12,189 nt of DNA from Firmicutes bacterium UBA5389 (GTDB lineage Bacteria > Bacillota > DTU025). The stretch is taken from the NCBI GenBank assembly GCA_002409965.1, contig DHON01000084.1, positions 1 through 12,189 on the forward strand, given 5' to 3'. The notes below the pieces were generated by a model. It ran no database searches and was not told the DNA's origin. It saw nothing but the letters and a program-made list of their open reading frames with translations. Positions 1 through 7,742 of this stretch are shown piece by piece (position 1 is the stretch's first letter; every line of letters starts with the position of its first letter). Position numbers and translations under genes: made by a program.

Positions 1-945
1 CTGCGTATGGCATAACCTGGGATGATCAGTTTTCGATGGAAGTTTCGCGGATAACGTCAGAAAATGAATGTGAGCACGTGACCCGTACCTTTTGTCAAAA
101 ATCGCGCACCCCAGTTCCTGCCACGTACCCGGGCATTCAGCCGACCGCGCTCAGCCACGCAAACATTAAAAGGATGACTTTGACGTGGTCCTGCTACAGC
201 AGTGCGTCTCATGGTCTCAAGGACGCGGACCTCATATTCGTCGAGTTGTCGTACGAATCGCATCTAGGTTACGCCTCCCCCGATGCCCAACAAGCGTCTA
301 GCAGGGATTATAGCGCAATCTGGCGTATCGCGCAAAGGCTAATTGAGAACTACTTAGTGAATGCCCCGGACGGCATTTGGAGAAGGCCGATTAGGGCTGG
401 CAAGAGCGACATTTTTGGGCTGCTCGTTCCTTCTTGAAGACTGCGGCGAATCATCCAGCCTGGTTAGGGTAAGCGAACTTCATTTGCCATCGACCCCGTT
501 TTCGTCGATGCCTCCTACAAACACCGGTACGAACTCCTATGCAGAGCTTGTTTCATAACCGCGACCAGGGACCCCGAGAACCCCATAGTCACCCAGCCCA
601 ACCCGGATCTGAGCTTCCAGAGGTTCATTGATCAGCTCACTGGGCATGCAAAATGCTTCGGTGCGTGATCAAAATCGACTCCTGGGAGCGGTTCTGGGGG
701 GCTTCTTCAGGCACCCGTAGTGTGCAGGATTTTCCCCGTCTACATGGAACACTCCAACACTCAGCGAAATCCGAAACATGGTGGCGAGCCCAGGGACAAG
801 CGCGGCACTCGTTGGGAGTCGGCAGTGGGCAACAGCAACTCCCAGAGTACAGCAGATCGCCCCGGGGGATGGCCACACGTTAGTTGCCGTAATCGACAGC
901 ATCGCGTAGGTATCTCACACACATGCGCAGAAAAGAGGCGTTACG
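1..945. other. Stretch without a convincing intact gene
   Basis: No reading frame here resembles a family I recognise. A frame on the plus strand is open from base 3 to the TGA ending at 437 (about 145 codons, running off the left edge), but its composition gives no recognisable motif and no ribosome binding site precedes the ATG at 36. From about 480 onward two shorter stretches look more protein-like and are listed separately as a possible decayed gene. No tRNA, rRNA or repeat array was seen. The last 40 bases form the upstream region of the peptidase gene, with its ribosome binding site AGAGG at 934-938. Confidence 0.5.
480..909 (+). pseudogene. Possible remnant of a decayed unknown gene
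   Basis: Two adjoining stretches read like real protein but lie in different frames. The first (480-668) runs for 62 sense codons, includes IDPVFVDASYKHRYELL and PNPDLSFQRFIDQLTGH, and ends at TGA. The second (about 640-909) contains DQNRLLGAVLGGFF, then an in-frame TAG at 718-720, then a further 62 codons with SEIRNMVASPGTSAALVGSR, ending at the TAG at 907-909, 36 bases before the peptidase start. A single gene broken by a frameshift and a nonsense codon would explain this. I do not recognise the family, and both stretches could be chance open frames. Confidence 0.2.
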
Positions 946-3054
946 ATGAAGAATACGATGAAAACGAGGAAGCTGATCCATAACGCATCGGTAGCCATCG
1001 TGTTGATCGCCGCCATCTTCCTCCTTCCTTCAGCGCCCACTGCAGCGAACCAGAACCATGCTCTGACAAGAATCGATCTGGAAACCACCGCCCTCGGCCA
1101 ACAGCCCCCCGACTCATCGGTGGACATGGACACATTCCTGAAGGCGGCGGTTCCTTACCTCACATTCGAGCATGGGCAAGACCCCTTTTGCGTGGCGCGG
1201 AAGCAGGGGTTCATCAAAGCCGAGCTGAGCGGTCCTCTCCGCCGAGACGATGCTCTTTATCCGCTCCTGCGGATGACGTACATCGATATTCCCAAGGGTG
1301 CAGATCTGGCGCAGTTGGCGAAGGAATACGGCGTTATCCCTGCTGATGACGATCTTCTTCTCCAGAACGTCCAGATCACCGCCGATACTGCCTGCCAATT
1401 GATCGTCAACGCTCGCAACGCTTGGTACGACAGGCTTGAAGCCGCAAAGCCAGCGGAGCCGCTGGACATGATCAATTACTACATATCGAACTCAACCTAT
1501 TCGTATCCGCTTTTCTCGTTCTCTGAAGACGGACAGGTGCTGTGGTATGCCGTTGGAGGTGAGTGGAAGGCGATAGACGTATCGGACGGAACCTCATCTA
1601 GCCGGGTTCCACCCGACAGACCCTCCAGAGAGGAGTACCCTGCGGACAGTGACGAGAACGCCGTGAACATATATGACAACGCCGGCGTGCTGCGTGCCGT
1701 CACTATTGAGTTGGCCAGACGCCGAAACTACATTACCGACAAGTACATTCTCTATCGCGAAAGCCCGGACAAGCCATGGGAGCGCATTGTAGATTTCGAC
1801 CTGGCATTGACCCGCGATTTCGAGGTCATCGGGTTCACCGCCGACAACAAGAGAATGCTGGTGAAGACCAACTTCTACGACGACTACGTCACCATCTACG
1901 AGATAGAACCCGAAACCATGTCAAGAGAGTTGGTCTACCGCAATGAACACGCTGATGTGGCGGTGGACATGATCGCCCTGCTCGCGGGAATCCCCTCCTT
2001 CGGCCTGAAGCACCCCAAGACCGGCGTGCCGCTGACCGCTGTGTACATCGACGACAAGCTGCGCCTTGTCTGCCTAAAAGACGACATCGCGGCAATCGCT
2101 GATAACGTCCTTGAGGACTTAGGTGAGAACCACTTCCCGGTGGCCATCAGCCCTGAGTTCGATTATGTTGTGCTTATGCACAGAGACGACAGGGATTACG
2201 GCAGTTATCAGCTGTACAATGTAAAGACCAGGACGGCTGCACTTCTTCTGTCATCAGACATACCCATCTGCGATGTCGGGCACACCTACCCGGTGTCGTT
2301 CAGGGCAAGCGATGGGGCGACCGTCTATGCATACTTGACGGTGCCGCTCGGCAAGAGCCCACGCAACCTGCCGCTGATGATCAACGTCCACGGCGGGCCC
2401 CAGGCCAGGTTCACCTGGGCCCCGAACGAGCATGCGCTGCTCGTCTCAAACCTGGGGATAGCGGTTCTGTCGGTAGACTTTCGATTCTCCAGCGGATATG
2501 GCAACGAGTACACCGACACCGCGAGCCAGAACATGCTCCTGCCGCAGCAGGATGTTTTCGAAAGCGTTCAGTGGGCTGTAGAGAACGGAATCGCAGATCC
2601 CGAATGCATTGGCATTATGGGGCACTCCTACGGAGGGTACATCTCGTTCTACCAGGCAGCAGTCCATCCGGACACCTATAAGGCAGTCATCTCACTGATG
2701 GGGGTATGGGACTGGACCGACCTGGGCGTCGAACTGACAGACGGCGCGCCCGTCCCGGACTACCACAAGTGCTCCGCGCCGGAGCCCTATACCGAGCTCG
2801 CCGGAGTATTGTCGCCATCAAGCTATGTTAACTCGCTCAAGTCTCCCATCCTTATCGTCTATTCAGGCAATGACGATGCAGTATACCCTAGCCAGAACAT
2901 ACGGGCTATCAGGGAGCTCCGAGAGGCCGGAAACACGCCTCAGGTGGTGTATTTGCCCAATGACGGCCACATGCCGGGCACGGTGGAGAGCATAACGGAA
3001 ACCTTCGAGGCAATGCGGAGATTCCTAATTGAAAGGTTCCTTGAGGACAACTGA
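946..3054 (+). CDS. Exported S9-family serine peptidase (prolyl oligopeptidase/acylaminoacyl-peptidase type)
   Basis: The product is 702 residues, the usual size of secreted S9 peptidases, which cleave short peptides. Residues 1-34 form a Sec signal peptide: basic start (MKNTMKTRK), hydrophobic core at about 13-29 and a likely cleavage site near PTAA. The middle (about 150-440) is Tyr- and Asp-rich and should be the beta-propeller gate. The alpha/beta-hydrolase domain fills about 460-702. It shows the oxyanion-region motif INVHGGPQ, the nucleophile elbow GIMGHSYGGY with Ser561, the acid in SGNDDAV (Asp643) and the base in NDGHMPG (His675). The full triad suggests an active enzyme. ATG 946 is supported by AGAGG seven bases upstream and by the signal peptide it yields. 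The gene stands alone, with no same-strand neighbour close by, and is one of the few undamaged genes here. Exact specificity (dipeptidyl versus acylaminoacyl versus oligopeptidase) cannot be read from the sequence. Confidence 0.93.
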   Translation: MKNTMKTRKLIHNASVAIVLIAAIFLLPSAPTAANQNHALTRIDLETTALGQQPPDSSVDMDTFLKAAVPYLTFEHGQDPFCVARKQGFIKAELSGPLRRDDALYPLLRMTYIDIPKGADLAQLAKEYGVIPADDDLLLQNVQITADTACQLIVNARNAWYDRLEAAKPAEPLDMINYYISNSTYSYPLFSFSEDGQVLWYAVGGEWKAIDVSDGTSSSRVPPDRPSREEYPADSDENAVNIYDNAGVLRAVTIELARRRNYITDKYILYRESPDKPWERIVDFDLALTRDFEVIGFTADNKRMLVKTNFYDDYVTIYEIEPETMSRELVYRNEHADVAVDMIALLAGIPSFGLKHPKTGVPLTAVYIDDKLRLVCLKDDIAAIADNVLEDLGENHFPVAISPEFDYVVLMHRDDRDYGSYQLYNVKTRTAALLLSSDIPICDVGHTYPVSFRASDGATVYAYLTVPLGKSPRNLPLMINVHGGPQARFTWAPNEHALLVSNLGIAVLSVDFRFSSGYGNEYTDTASQNMLLPQQDVFESVQWAVENGIADPECIGIMGHSYGGYISFYQAAVHPDTYKAVISLMGVWDWTDLGVELTDGAPVPDYHKCSAPEPYTELAGVLSPSSYVNSLKSPILIVYSGNDDAVYPSQNIRAIRELREAGNTPQVVYLPNDGHMPGTVESITETFEAMRRFLIERFLEDN

Positions 3055-3068
3055 GCCGCTCGCGACGA

Positions 3069-3097
3069 GGCCGGCCCAGCGCCGCCGTGGGCTGGCC
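3069..3097 (+). terminator. Hairpin after the S9 peptidase gene
   Basis: A 10-bp stem (GGCCGGCCCA at 3069-3078 with TGGGCTGGCC at 3088-3097, one G-T pair) closes a 9-base loop 15 bases after the peptidase stop codon. There is no T tract on the plus strand, so it is either a weak or Rho-assisted terminator or only a stabilising 3' hairpin. Confidence 0.4.
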
Positions 3098-3203
3098 CGT
3101 CAGCGGGCATGAGTCACGGGTCGTGAGGATGCCCTATGCTGTTCGCCAGAGGACACACAACTGCAGCTTCGGATCGAAATAGGTCCCTGTGCCCATTGTG
3201 GTT

Positions 3204-3317
3204 CTAGTCCGTGCACGTCTTGTAGACCACATTCGGATTCGTTATCTCGCTCTTGTGCGCGATGATACTGGCTCCGCCGCATGATATGGCTGTATCCTTA
3301 ATCGTCACTAGCTTCAT
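3204..3317 (-). CDS. Very small unknown protein (37 aa), start overlapping the Cas4-like stop
   Basis: ATG at 3317-3315 opens a 37-codon frame ending in TAG at 3204. The peptide includes IKDTAISCGGASIIAHKSE and NPNVVYKTCTD, with two Cys. The ATG overlaps the TGA of the preceding Cas4-like frame (ATGA), a typical arrangement for translational coupling. The same frame is open further upstream to an ATG at 3380, giving 58 residues, so this could instead be the tail of a longer decayed gene. The only ribosome-binding candidate is weak (GAAGAG). I recognise no family. The even, protein-like composition is the main reason to list it. Confidence 0.3.
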   Translation of the reverse strand: MKLVTIKDTAISCGGASIIAHKSEITNPNVVYKTCTD

Positions 3318-3631
3318 ACTGTGCTCTTCGGAGAAGAACACTGCCCGATGTTGGGCCGACAACACGTGCAGTGAACGCATCTCCTGTCCGCCACAGGCGG
3401 AGGAAGTCTGCCGATCTTGATGAGCTCACGCACTTCAGAAGCTACCCGTATCACTTCGGATCTGAGCTCCTCATCAAACGACACCGGTCGTCTTCTCCTA
3501 GGAGTCTGCTCGAAAACCCTCGCAAACCGGCTGCGTATCAGAAACGGAAAGCCATGGGAACCTAGTTCACAACAAAACTCCCTCTGGATTGCGTTACATT
3601 GCGTTACATTGTACTCCACTTTGAGCTCCAA
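3314..3631 (-). pseudogene. Cas4-like exonuclease, C-terminal fragment
   Basis: The segment at about 3338-3514 matches the C-terminal part of Cas4 (RecB-like 5' exonuclease that trims CRISPR prespacers). It has the basic run and beta strand RRRRPVSFDEELRSEV, a helix, the turn GRLPPPV and then CVHC, the usual site of the C-terminal iron-sulfur cysteines. In this 105-residue frame the cysteines are at 85 and 88, with a third at 98, spaced more widely than the family's usual pattern. The N-terminal half, with the first cluster cysteine and the RecB nuclease residues, is absent. The first 35 or so residues (from 3631) do not resemble Cas4. No other cas gene adjoins it, and the CRISPR array is 8 kb away. 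It is non-functional as a nuclease if this reading is right. Assignment rests on motif pattern only. Confidence 0.6.
3591..3610. repeat. 10-bp tandem duplication
   Basis: The decamer GCGTTACATT occurs twice head to tail, at 3591-3600 and 3601-3610. It lies exactly between the Cas4-like fragment on one side and the transposase remnant on the other, so it may mark the junction of the two. Confidence 0.7.
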
Positions 3632-4523
3632 TGGATCAACAGAATCCCTGAGGATTCGTGTTGGTCGAAGATGCGCCAGTATCTGGCGCGAATGGACGAC
3701 TCGGTGTTCAGCTCTCTTTTCTCTCGTGTCGGGCGTCCCTCGGTATCGCCTGTGCGTACTTTCGGCGCACTGCTGATTCAGCGTGAGAAAGGCTGGCCCG
3801 ATTCGCGCTCTTCGCGGATCTGTTGGCTCAAGCTAAGGAGAAGGGCCTCGTCTCCGAGGATAAGCTCCAGATAGTGGACTCTTTCATGGTCGGAGGAGCA
3901 GGCGCCGTTCAGGACACCTACACCCTGCCGCGCAAGGGGATCGTTCGTCTGCTCAGGATCGCTGAGTTTCACGAACTGCGTTCCAGGCTTGAACCGGTCC
4001 TTGCGCGCCAGGACTACGCAACCGATGCGAAACCCAAGATCAACTGGGACGATCCCGAGGAGAAGCAGAGACTCCTGGAATCTTACGTGATCGACGCGCG
4101 CAATCTTGTGGCCGCCGCCCGCGCTTCGCGCCCATTGCCCAAGGATCTGAGCGATGCATCCGACCTGCTTGAGCGCATAGCAAACCAAGATGTGGAGGAT
4201 ATCGATGGTCAGATGGAAACTTCGTCGCTTCCGTAGTGGTAACCGCTGCTAACAAGGCTGACACCAAGACGGGACGCACAGTATCAATTCATCCTTACGA
4301 ACCGGAGTTGGCGGCGGAGCGGAAGAAGCAGGCTACTATGGAGTTCAAGGAATTCTACGCTCAGCGATCCGCGGCCGAAAGGTGCATAAGCCACTTGGCT
4401 AGGCATGGAGCCAGAGATGCAAGGTACATCGGGTCCTTCAAAGTGTGGTTCCAGGAGGTTCTTGCGGCCCTCAACTTCAACGTCAAGGCCTTTGCCAGAC
4501 TATCGGCGGCGGCCACTGGCTAG
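3599..4523 (+). pseudogene. IS1182-type transposase remnant with several internal deletions
   Basis: Pieces of one transposase lie in order but in different frames. Frame 2 holds the N-terminal part (MRQYLARMDDSVFSSLFSRV, PSVSPVRTFGALLIQREKGW, to about 3795). Frame 1 from about 3795 to 4215 continues with FADLLAQAKEKGLVSEDKLQ, DPEEKQRLLESYV and DASDLLERIANQDVEDIDG. Frame 3 from about 4218 to 4523 gives FVASVVVTAANKAD, TKTGRTVSIHPYEPELAA and the C-terminal RSAAERCISHLARHGARDAR, ending with TAG at 4521. Compared with IS1182-type transposases of about 450-500 residues, segments are missing at about 3795 (after GW), 4215 (after EDIDG) and 4251 (between NKAD and TKTGR). Much of the DDE catalytic core is lost, so the element is dead. 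I could not find terminal inverted repeats, so the edges of the element are unknown. Confidence 0.85.
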
Positions 4524-4561
4524 CAACGCCAAGGGGGTAGTGTCTGTTCCTGACGATAGAA

Positions 4562-4579
4562 GGCCCGAAAAGGCGGGCC
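4562..4579. other. Perfect 6-bp hairpin downstream of the transposase remnant
   Basis: GGCCCG (4562-4567) and CGGGCC (4574-4579) flank the loop AAAAGG. It follows the transposase stop by 38 bases and precedes the TPR gene. There is no T tract. It may be part of the old IS end or a weak terminator. Confidence 0.35.
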
Positions 4580-4698
4580 CGTCGAGCTTCCGGAGAAGCG
4601 AAAGAGCCATATCCGCGGTTCAGAGCGTACGATGATCCTATGTTTACCTATCTTGCGTCACTAACTGGGTTTCCACAGAGCCCGATAAGTCCTCGGCA

Positions 4699-5841
4699 GT
4701 GAGCATTTCGAGCAGATTCCTAGAATTGACCGTGCTTTCCGGCGCAGAAGATGTGTGCGCCGAATGCACGGTCATGGCCATGAACATGTCTACCGGGCAT
4801 ACTGCCGTGTTGACGATGTCGCCGTCAGGAGCGCTCGCAGCTGAGCTGCCAGCCGGCACATACATGGTGATCGTGATGCCGCCGGGCGGCGTTGGATCGC
4901 CGGCAGCCGCACCCACGGGCCAGATCGGGGCGGTGTTGCCCACGATGCTCAACGTAGTCATAGTGGCCGGGCAGACTGCAACGAAGACTGTGGTCATCGG
5001 GGGCGCTATCATGCCCGATGAGTTCATTGAGAGCGATTTTGACTTGTTCGGCCTCGACACGGAAGGCGGATACCCCCAGGCTGCGGACGTAGATCTTGAT
5101 GCCGTGGTCGCTGATGATGAACTCGTAGCGCTGGCCAGGAAGTATCATGATGTTTACTGGGACCGCCTCTCTTTCGGTGAACGCTCGCTCGTCGAACCGC
5201 TTACCTGGAAAATGGACATCGTTTCGGGTGGAGCAGTCCCGAGCAGGGATGTGGAAGAGATCACAACGGCTGCGGCGGTGATTGCGGCGCCCGGGGCGTC
5301 ACGGTCGGCCTCAGTGGTTCTGGCTGCCCGAGCCGTGATGGAGATGCCCGGCCTTGGCCTTGCGTTGAACAACTTCGGCGCCATTCTCCGTTTGCTAGGA
5401 GAGATCGCCGACTCAGTTGTCGTGCTCAGGGCAGCCAGGGGAGTTGATCCCGAATCTCCCATGATACTTACGAACCTCGCCAACTCCGTTCGAGAGCTTG
5501 GCGATTCGCGCATAGCTGAAAGCCTATACCTTGAGGCGCTTCGGGCTAGAGATGATTTCGGCCCCGCCCTGTCGGCCCTGGGTGAGATCTATATGGCGCG
5601 CGGTGACTACGAAAAAGCGATTGACATGCTGATGCGCGGGTCGAAGATGGGATTTTGCGCTGCAGTCAGCGATTCTCTCGTAGACGCACTTGATCGGGCC
5701 TACGGTGATTCCGACCAAGTGCCGCCTCGCCCCCCCAACTGGGATAACAACGACTCGCTGGCATCGGCGACCGGGGTGGCGCCCCTGGTGGCCCAGCATG
5801 GCCATCCTGTTCTGGTCCTGCCGCGTTTTGGCGACTGGTGA
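4699..5841 (+). CDS. TPR-repeat protein, N-terminal part up to an in-frame TGA
   Basis: This 380-residue frame begins with a beta-rich region (about 7-105; SPSGALAAELPAGTYMVIVM resembles carboxypeptidase-regulatory or Ig-like folds), then an acidic linker (105-150). About three tetratricopeptide repeats follow: 219-252 (LALNNFGAILRLLGE), 253-286 (ILTNLANSVRELGD) and 287-320 (ALSALGEIYMARGDYEKAID). It ends in a Pro-rich stretch and VLVLPRFGDW before TGA at 5839. The same frame continues without another stop to 6894, so this is very probably the front of a 731-residue protein split by one nonsense codon. GTG 4699 has no clear ribosome binding site, and the frame is open back to 4636, so the true N-terminus may have been lost near the IS remnant. 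No signal peptide is visible. TPR domains bind partner proteins; the specific role is unknown. Confidence 0.7.
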   Translation: MSISSRFLELTVLSGAEDVCAECTVMAMNMSTGHTAVLTMSPSGALAAELPAGTYMVIVMPPGGVGSPAAAPTGQIGAVLPTMLNVVIVAGQTATKTVVIGGAIMPDEFIESDFDLFGLDTEGGYPQAADVDLDAVVADDELVALARKYHDVYWDRLSFGERSLVEPLTWKMDIVSGGAVPSRDVEEITTAAAVIAAPGASRSASVVLAARAVMEMPGLGLALNNFGAILRLLGEIADSVVVLRAARGVDPESPMILTNLANSVRELGDSRIAESLYLEALRARDDFGPALSALGEIYMARGDYEKAIDMLMRGSKMGFCAAVSDSLVDALDRAYGDSDQVPPRPPNWDNNDSLASATGVAPLVAQHGHPVLVLPRFGDW

Positions 5842-5865
5842 AACATTGGTTCGCTGGCCGGTTCA

Positions 5866-6894
5866 ATGGAACCGCTATCGGAGACCATGGGCAGGATTGC
5901 TGTCGAACTCTCCTCCGCCGTACAGCAGGATGTCAACCTCAAGCGCCAGAGGATGGCGACAGCCAACCCGCGAGATTATGACATGGCCGGCAGTTTCCCG
6001 ATCACATTTGAAAAGCAGGACTTGCACCTGAGGCTAATCAAGGATTACTTCTGGAAAACGGCAGTTCAGGCCATAGATCGGGCCACTGAACAAGCCGATG
6101 CCGATGCCAGCCGTGAGAGATACGGCTCTATGGCGCAGCGATACGCACAACGGATGGTGGCAGCGGGTTCGGAAGAAGCCGCAAGAAGGATCGCGGCCGA
6201 GTTCTGCGCGGAGGCTGCGGCCTTTGCTAGGCGTGAGTTTGCCAGGAACAAGCCCATCTGGGCTGCGATGAACGCGGCAGTGGTAGCGGCAATCGAGGAC
6301 TACTGGGCCTTCTGCCAGCCAGTGCTGGACTCGATATACCACCCGATTACGTATAAGCTGGCGGAACTAGAACGCCGGATCACAGCATACTCCATGATCC
6401 AGATGGCGTACGATCAAACCGTGGTGTTGGCGGCAATGCCCACGTCCCACTCTCAGTGCGAGAACTGTGGAGGCACAGGCAAGGCAGCGGCGCCGGTCGG
6501 GGACGCGGACGTTCCTCCCGATCCAGACGACAAGTGCCCATTCAAGGGCGGCAGCAAGTTCAACCTCAGCCTGGGCCCGATAAGCTATAGCGTGACATGC
6601 ACGACCGTGGAGATCGGGTTCACGGCAGGCGGCGCAGCCTCCCTGACATGGGACTTCAAAAGCAAGCGTGTCACCCAGATCTTCGTGGGCGTGGGCTCCC
6701 AGAGCGGCGTGGGTCCTGCCAAACTTGGTGGCAAGTTCGGCGCGCAGGTCACGTTCGATCCCGATGGCTCGGTGTCGGACATAAGCAGTGCTGCATCAGG
6801 TTCAGCGAGTCTAGGTCCAGTGTCGCCCGGGGTAAGCACAGACGGAGGACTTGTAGTGGGTCTGCCCTCCCTGAGTATTCCGGTGGGACGCTAG
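5866..6894 (+). CDS. C-terminal part of the same TPR protein; unknown function
   Basis: It lies in the same frame as the TPR part, separated only by the TGA at 5839-5841 and the codons NIGSLAGS. If translated alone from ATG 5866 it is 342 residues. About 1-190 is helical and Ala-rich (AQRYAQRMVAAGSEEAARRI, AAVVAAIEDYWAFCQPVLDS). At 198-205 there is one CxxCxGxG motif (CENCGGTG), the zinc-knuckle form seen in DnaJ, but only a single copy. After an acidic linker, about 230-342 is Gly/Ser/Val-rich and beta-like (GGKFGAQVTFDPDGSVSDIS), which would suit a surface or secreted beta domain. No catalytic motif was recognised. Whether this part is made depends on read-through, re-initiation or a sequencing error at the TGA. 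A 14-bp hairpin follows the stop. Confidence 0.65.
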   Translation: MEPLSETMGRIAVELSSAVQQDVNLKRQRMATANPRDYDMAGSFPITFEKQDLHLRLIKDYFWKTAVQAIDRATEQADADASRERYGSMAQRYAQRMVAAGSEEAARRIAAEFCAEAAAFARREFARNKPIWAAMNAAVVAAIEDYWAFCQPVLDSIYHPITYKLAELERRITAYSMIQMAYDQTVVLAAMPTSHSQCENCGGTGKAAAPVGDADVPPDPDDKCPFKGGSKFNLSLGPISYSVTCTTVEIGFTAGGAASLTWDFKSKRVTQIFVGVGSQSGVGPAKLGGKFGAQVTFDPDGSVSDISSAASGSASLGPVSPGVSTDGGLVVGLPSLSIPVGR

Positions 6895-6955
6895 AACGCC
6901 TGATCAGTCGCCGGCCGAGTTGAACTCAGACCCTACGTTCGAGAGGATTGCCAAG

Positions 6956-6994
6956 GGGGCGCAAAAGCCCAGCGCAAGGGTGGGTTTGCGCCCC
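6956..6994 (+). terminator. Strong hairpin after the TPR gene
   Basis: GGGGCGCAAA (6956-6965) pairs perfectly with TTTGCGCCCC (6985-6994). After a two-base bulge, CCCA (6968-6971) pairs with TGGG (6981-6984), leaving a 9-base loop. It begins 62 bases after the TPR stop. There is no T tract on the plus strand, so it may stop transcription only partly or protect the 3' end. Confidence 0.5.
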
Positions 6995-7013
6995 ATCGGG
7001 TTATCTCCCATGC

Positions 7014-7283
7014 CTAGCTACAGGTTGCATTCTTGGTCTCTCGTGCCTTGACGCACCCTAGCGGGCAGTCCACCTGCTCCCAGCTGGTGAACCCCTGTCC
7101 CTCTAGAAGCAGCGCCCGGTTGTACACGAACATGGGCGGCACGATGAACCCCGCCATGCCCAGCTCCAGAAACCCCGCGGAGTCTGACACAAACCTTCTT
7201 GTGTCTGTGAGTCCAAGATCACCTTGCCCCAGCAAGGCCAGATCAGCTCCGCAATGGCTCCGCTCTGGCTTCCCACGCATCAC
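7014..7283 (-). pseudogene. TRAP permease scrap
   Basis: The 89-residue frame contains LGMAGFIVPPMFVYNRALLL, nearly the same as the C-terminal permease segment in the TAXI/TRAP fusion gene at 8329-9474 (LGMAGFIVPFMFVYNRALLL). This is a membrane segment near the end of TRAP fused permeases. Residues on both sides (GDLGLTDTRRF before, SWEQVDCPLGCVKARET after) do not match the permease. The whole is therefore a fragment joined to unrelated sequence, not a working gene. No ribosome binding site stands out. Confidence 0.6.
7096..7166. repeat. Direct repeat, left copy (TRAP permease segment)
   Basis: About 70 bases match 8489-8559 in the same orientation with only a handful of substitutions. The shared core includes GGTTGTACACGAACATG and GGCACGATGAACCCCGCCAT. 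The repeat is coding in origin (permease tail) and flanks the toxin-antitoxin operon. Confidence 0.8.
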
Positions 7284-7291
7284 GCAAGCTA

Positions 7292-7320
7292 ATGTAAATA
7301 ACCTTCTATTATGGTATAAT
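7292..7320 (+). promoter_or_regulatory. Promoter of the toxin-antitoxin operon with a palindrome over the -10
   Basis: A consensus -10 TATAAT (7315-7320) is preceded by TGG, making an extended -10. The best -35 candidate, ATGTAA at 7292-7297 with 17-base spacing, is weak, as is usual for extended -10 promoters. The palindrome ATTAT-GGT-ATAAT (7308-7320) overlaps the -10 and could be the operator for the DNA-binding antitoxin. The leader to the first gene is about 100 bases. Confidence 0.6.
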
Positions 7321-7428
7321 GAGGCAGACGGGACAGCGGTTCCGCTCGGCTGCTTCGAGCTTGGATGTTTCGATTATCTTATTGCATCTTGTGTTATCTA
7401 GTGCTAAGTTAAGAGGTGAGTAAGCGCG

Positions 7429-7737
7429 GTGATCAGTGAAGCCTTCATACGTACGTGTGCCAAGCACGACCGGCTCGTGCTGTCAAAGCACGCACTGCAC
7501 AAAATGAGTAAGGAAGGTATCACCTATGAACAGGTTCGCGAAGCGATAGTATCTGGCGGAGTGATGGAAACGCAGCATTTCGGTAAGGACACAAAAGTCC
7601 TATTCCAACAGGGCGGCGACAGAGGGCCCGAGTTCTACGTTGTGGTTGCCGCGTGTGATCCTCCAGACGTCGTGACCGTCTGCCGGGTCTGGGAAGATGT
7701 ATGGGCCTTATCAGGCCAAACACTCAAGAGGAGGTGA
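7429..7737 (+). CDS. DUF4258-type toxin of a toxin-antitoxin pair
   Basis: This 102-residue protein has the DUF4258 pattern: SKHALHKMSKEGITYEQVRE near the start (16-40), the VSGGVMETQ turn, and the closing strands EFYVVVAACDPPDVVTVCRV (68-87). The fold is related to small RelE/BrnT-like RNases, and members usually pair with a YgiT-type zinc-finger antitoxin, exactly what follows. GTG 7429 is preceded by AGAGGTGA at 7412-7419; no ATG gives a better start. Its stop codon TGA (7735-7737) is part of the ribosome binding site of the next gene, so the two are translated together. RNase activity is inferred from family and context, not shown by the sequence. Confidence 0.8.
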   Translation: MISEAFIRTCAKHDRLVLSKHALHKMSKEGITYEQVREAIVSGGVMETQHFGKDTKVLFQQGGDRGPEFYVVVAACDPPDVVTVCRVWEDVWALSGQTLKRR

Positions 7738-7742
7738 CTAGC

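Noticed and set aside
36..437. Plus-strand open frame of 133 codons at the left edge
   Set aside because: No recognisable motif, no ribosome binding site and mixed composition. Kept only as part of the unassigned region.
883..911. Possible -35/-10 pair (TTGCCG, TAGGTA) before the peptidase
   Set aside because: Only two or three -10 positions match the consensus; not better than chance.
7186..7205. Inverted repeat GACACAA/TTGTGTC with a 6-base loop
   Set aside because: Lies inside the permease scrap well upstream of the promoter, with no T tract and no adjacent gene end. No role could be supported.
7033..7401. Plus-strand open frame of 122 codons
   Set aside because: It covers the permease scrap on the wrong strand and the toxin-antitoxin promoter; no start signal.
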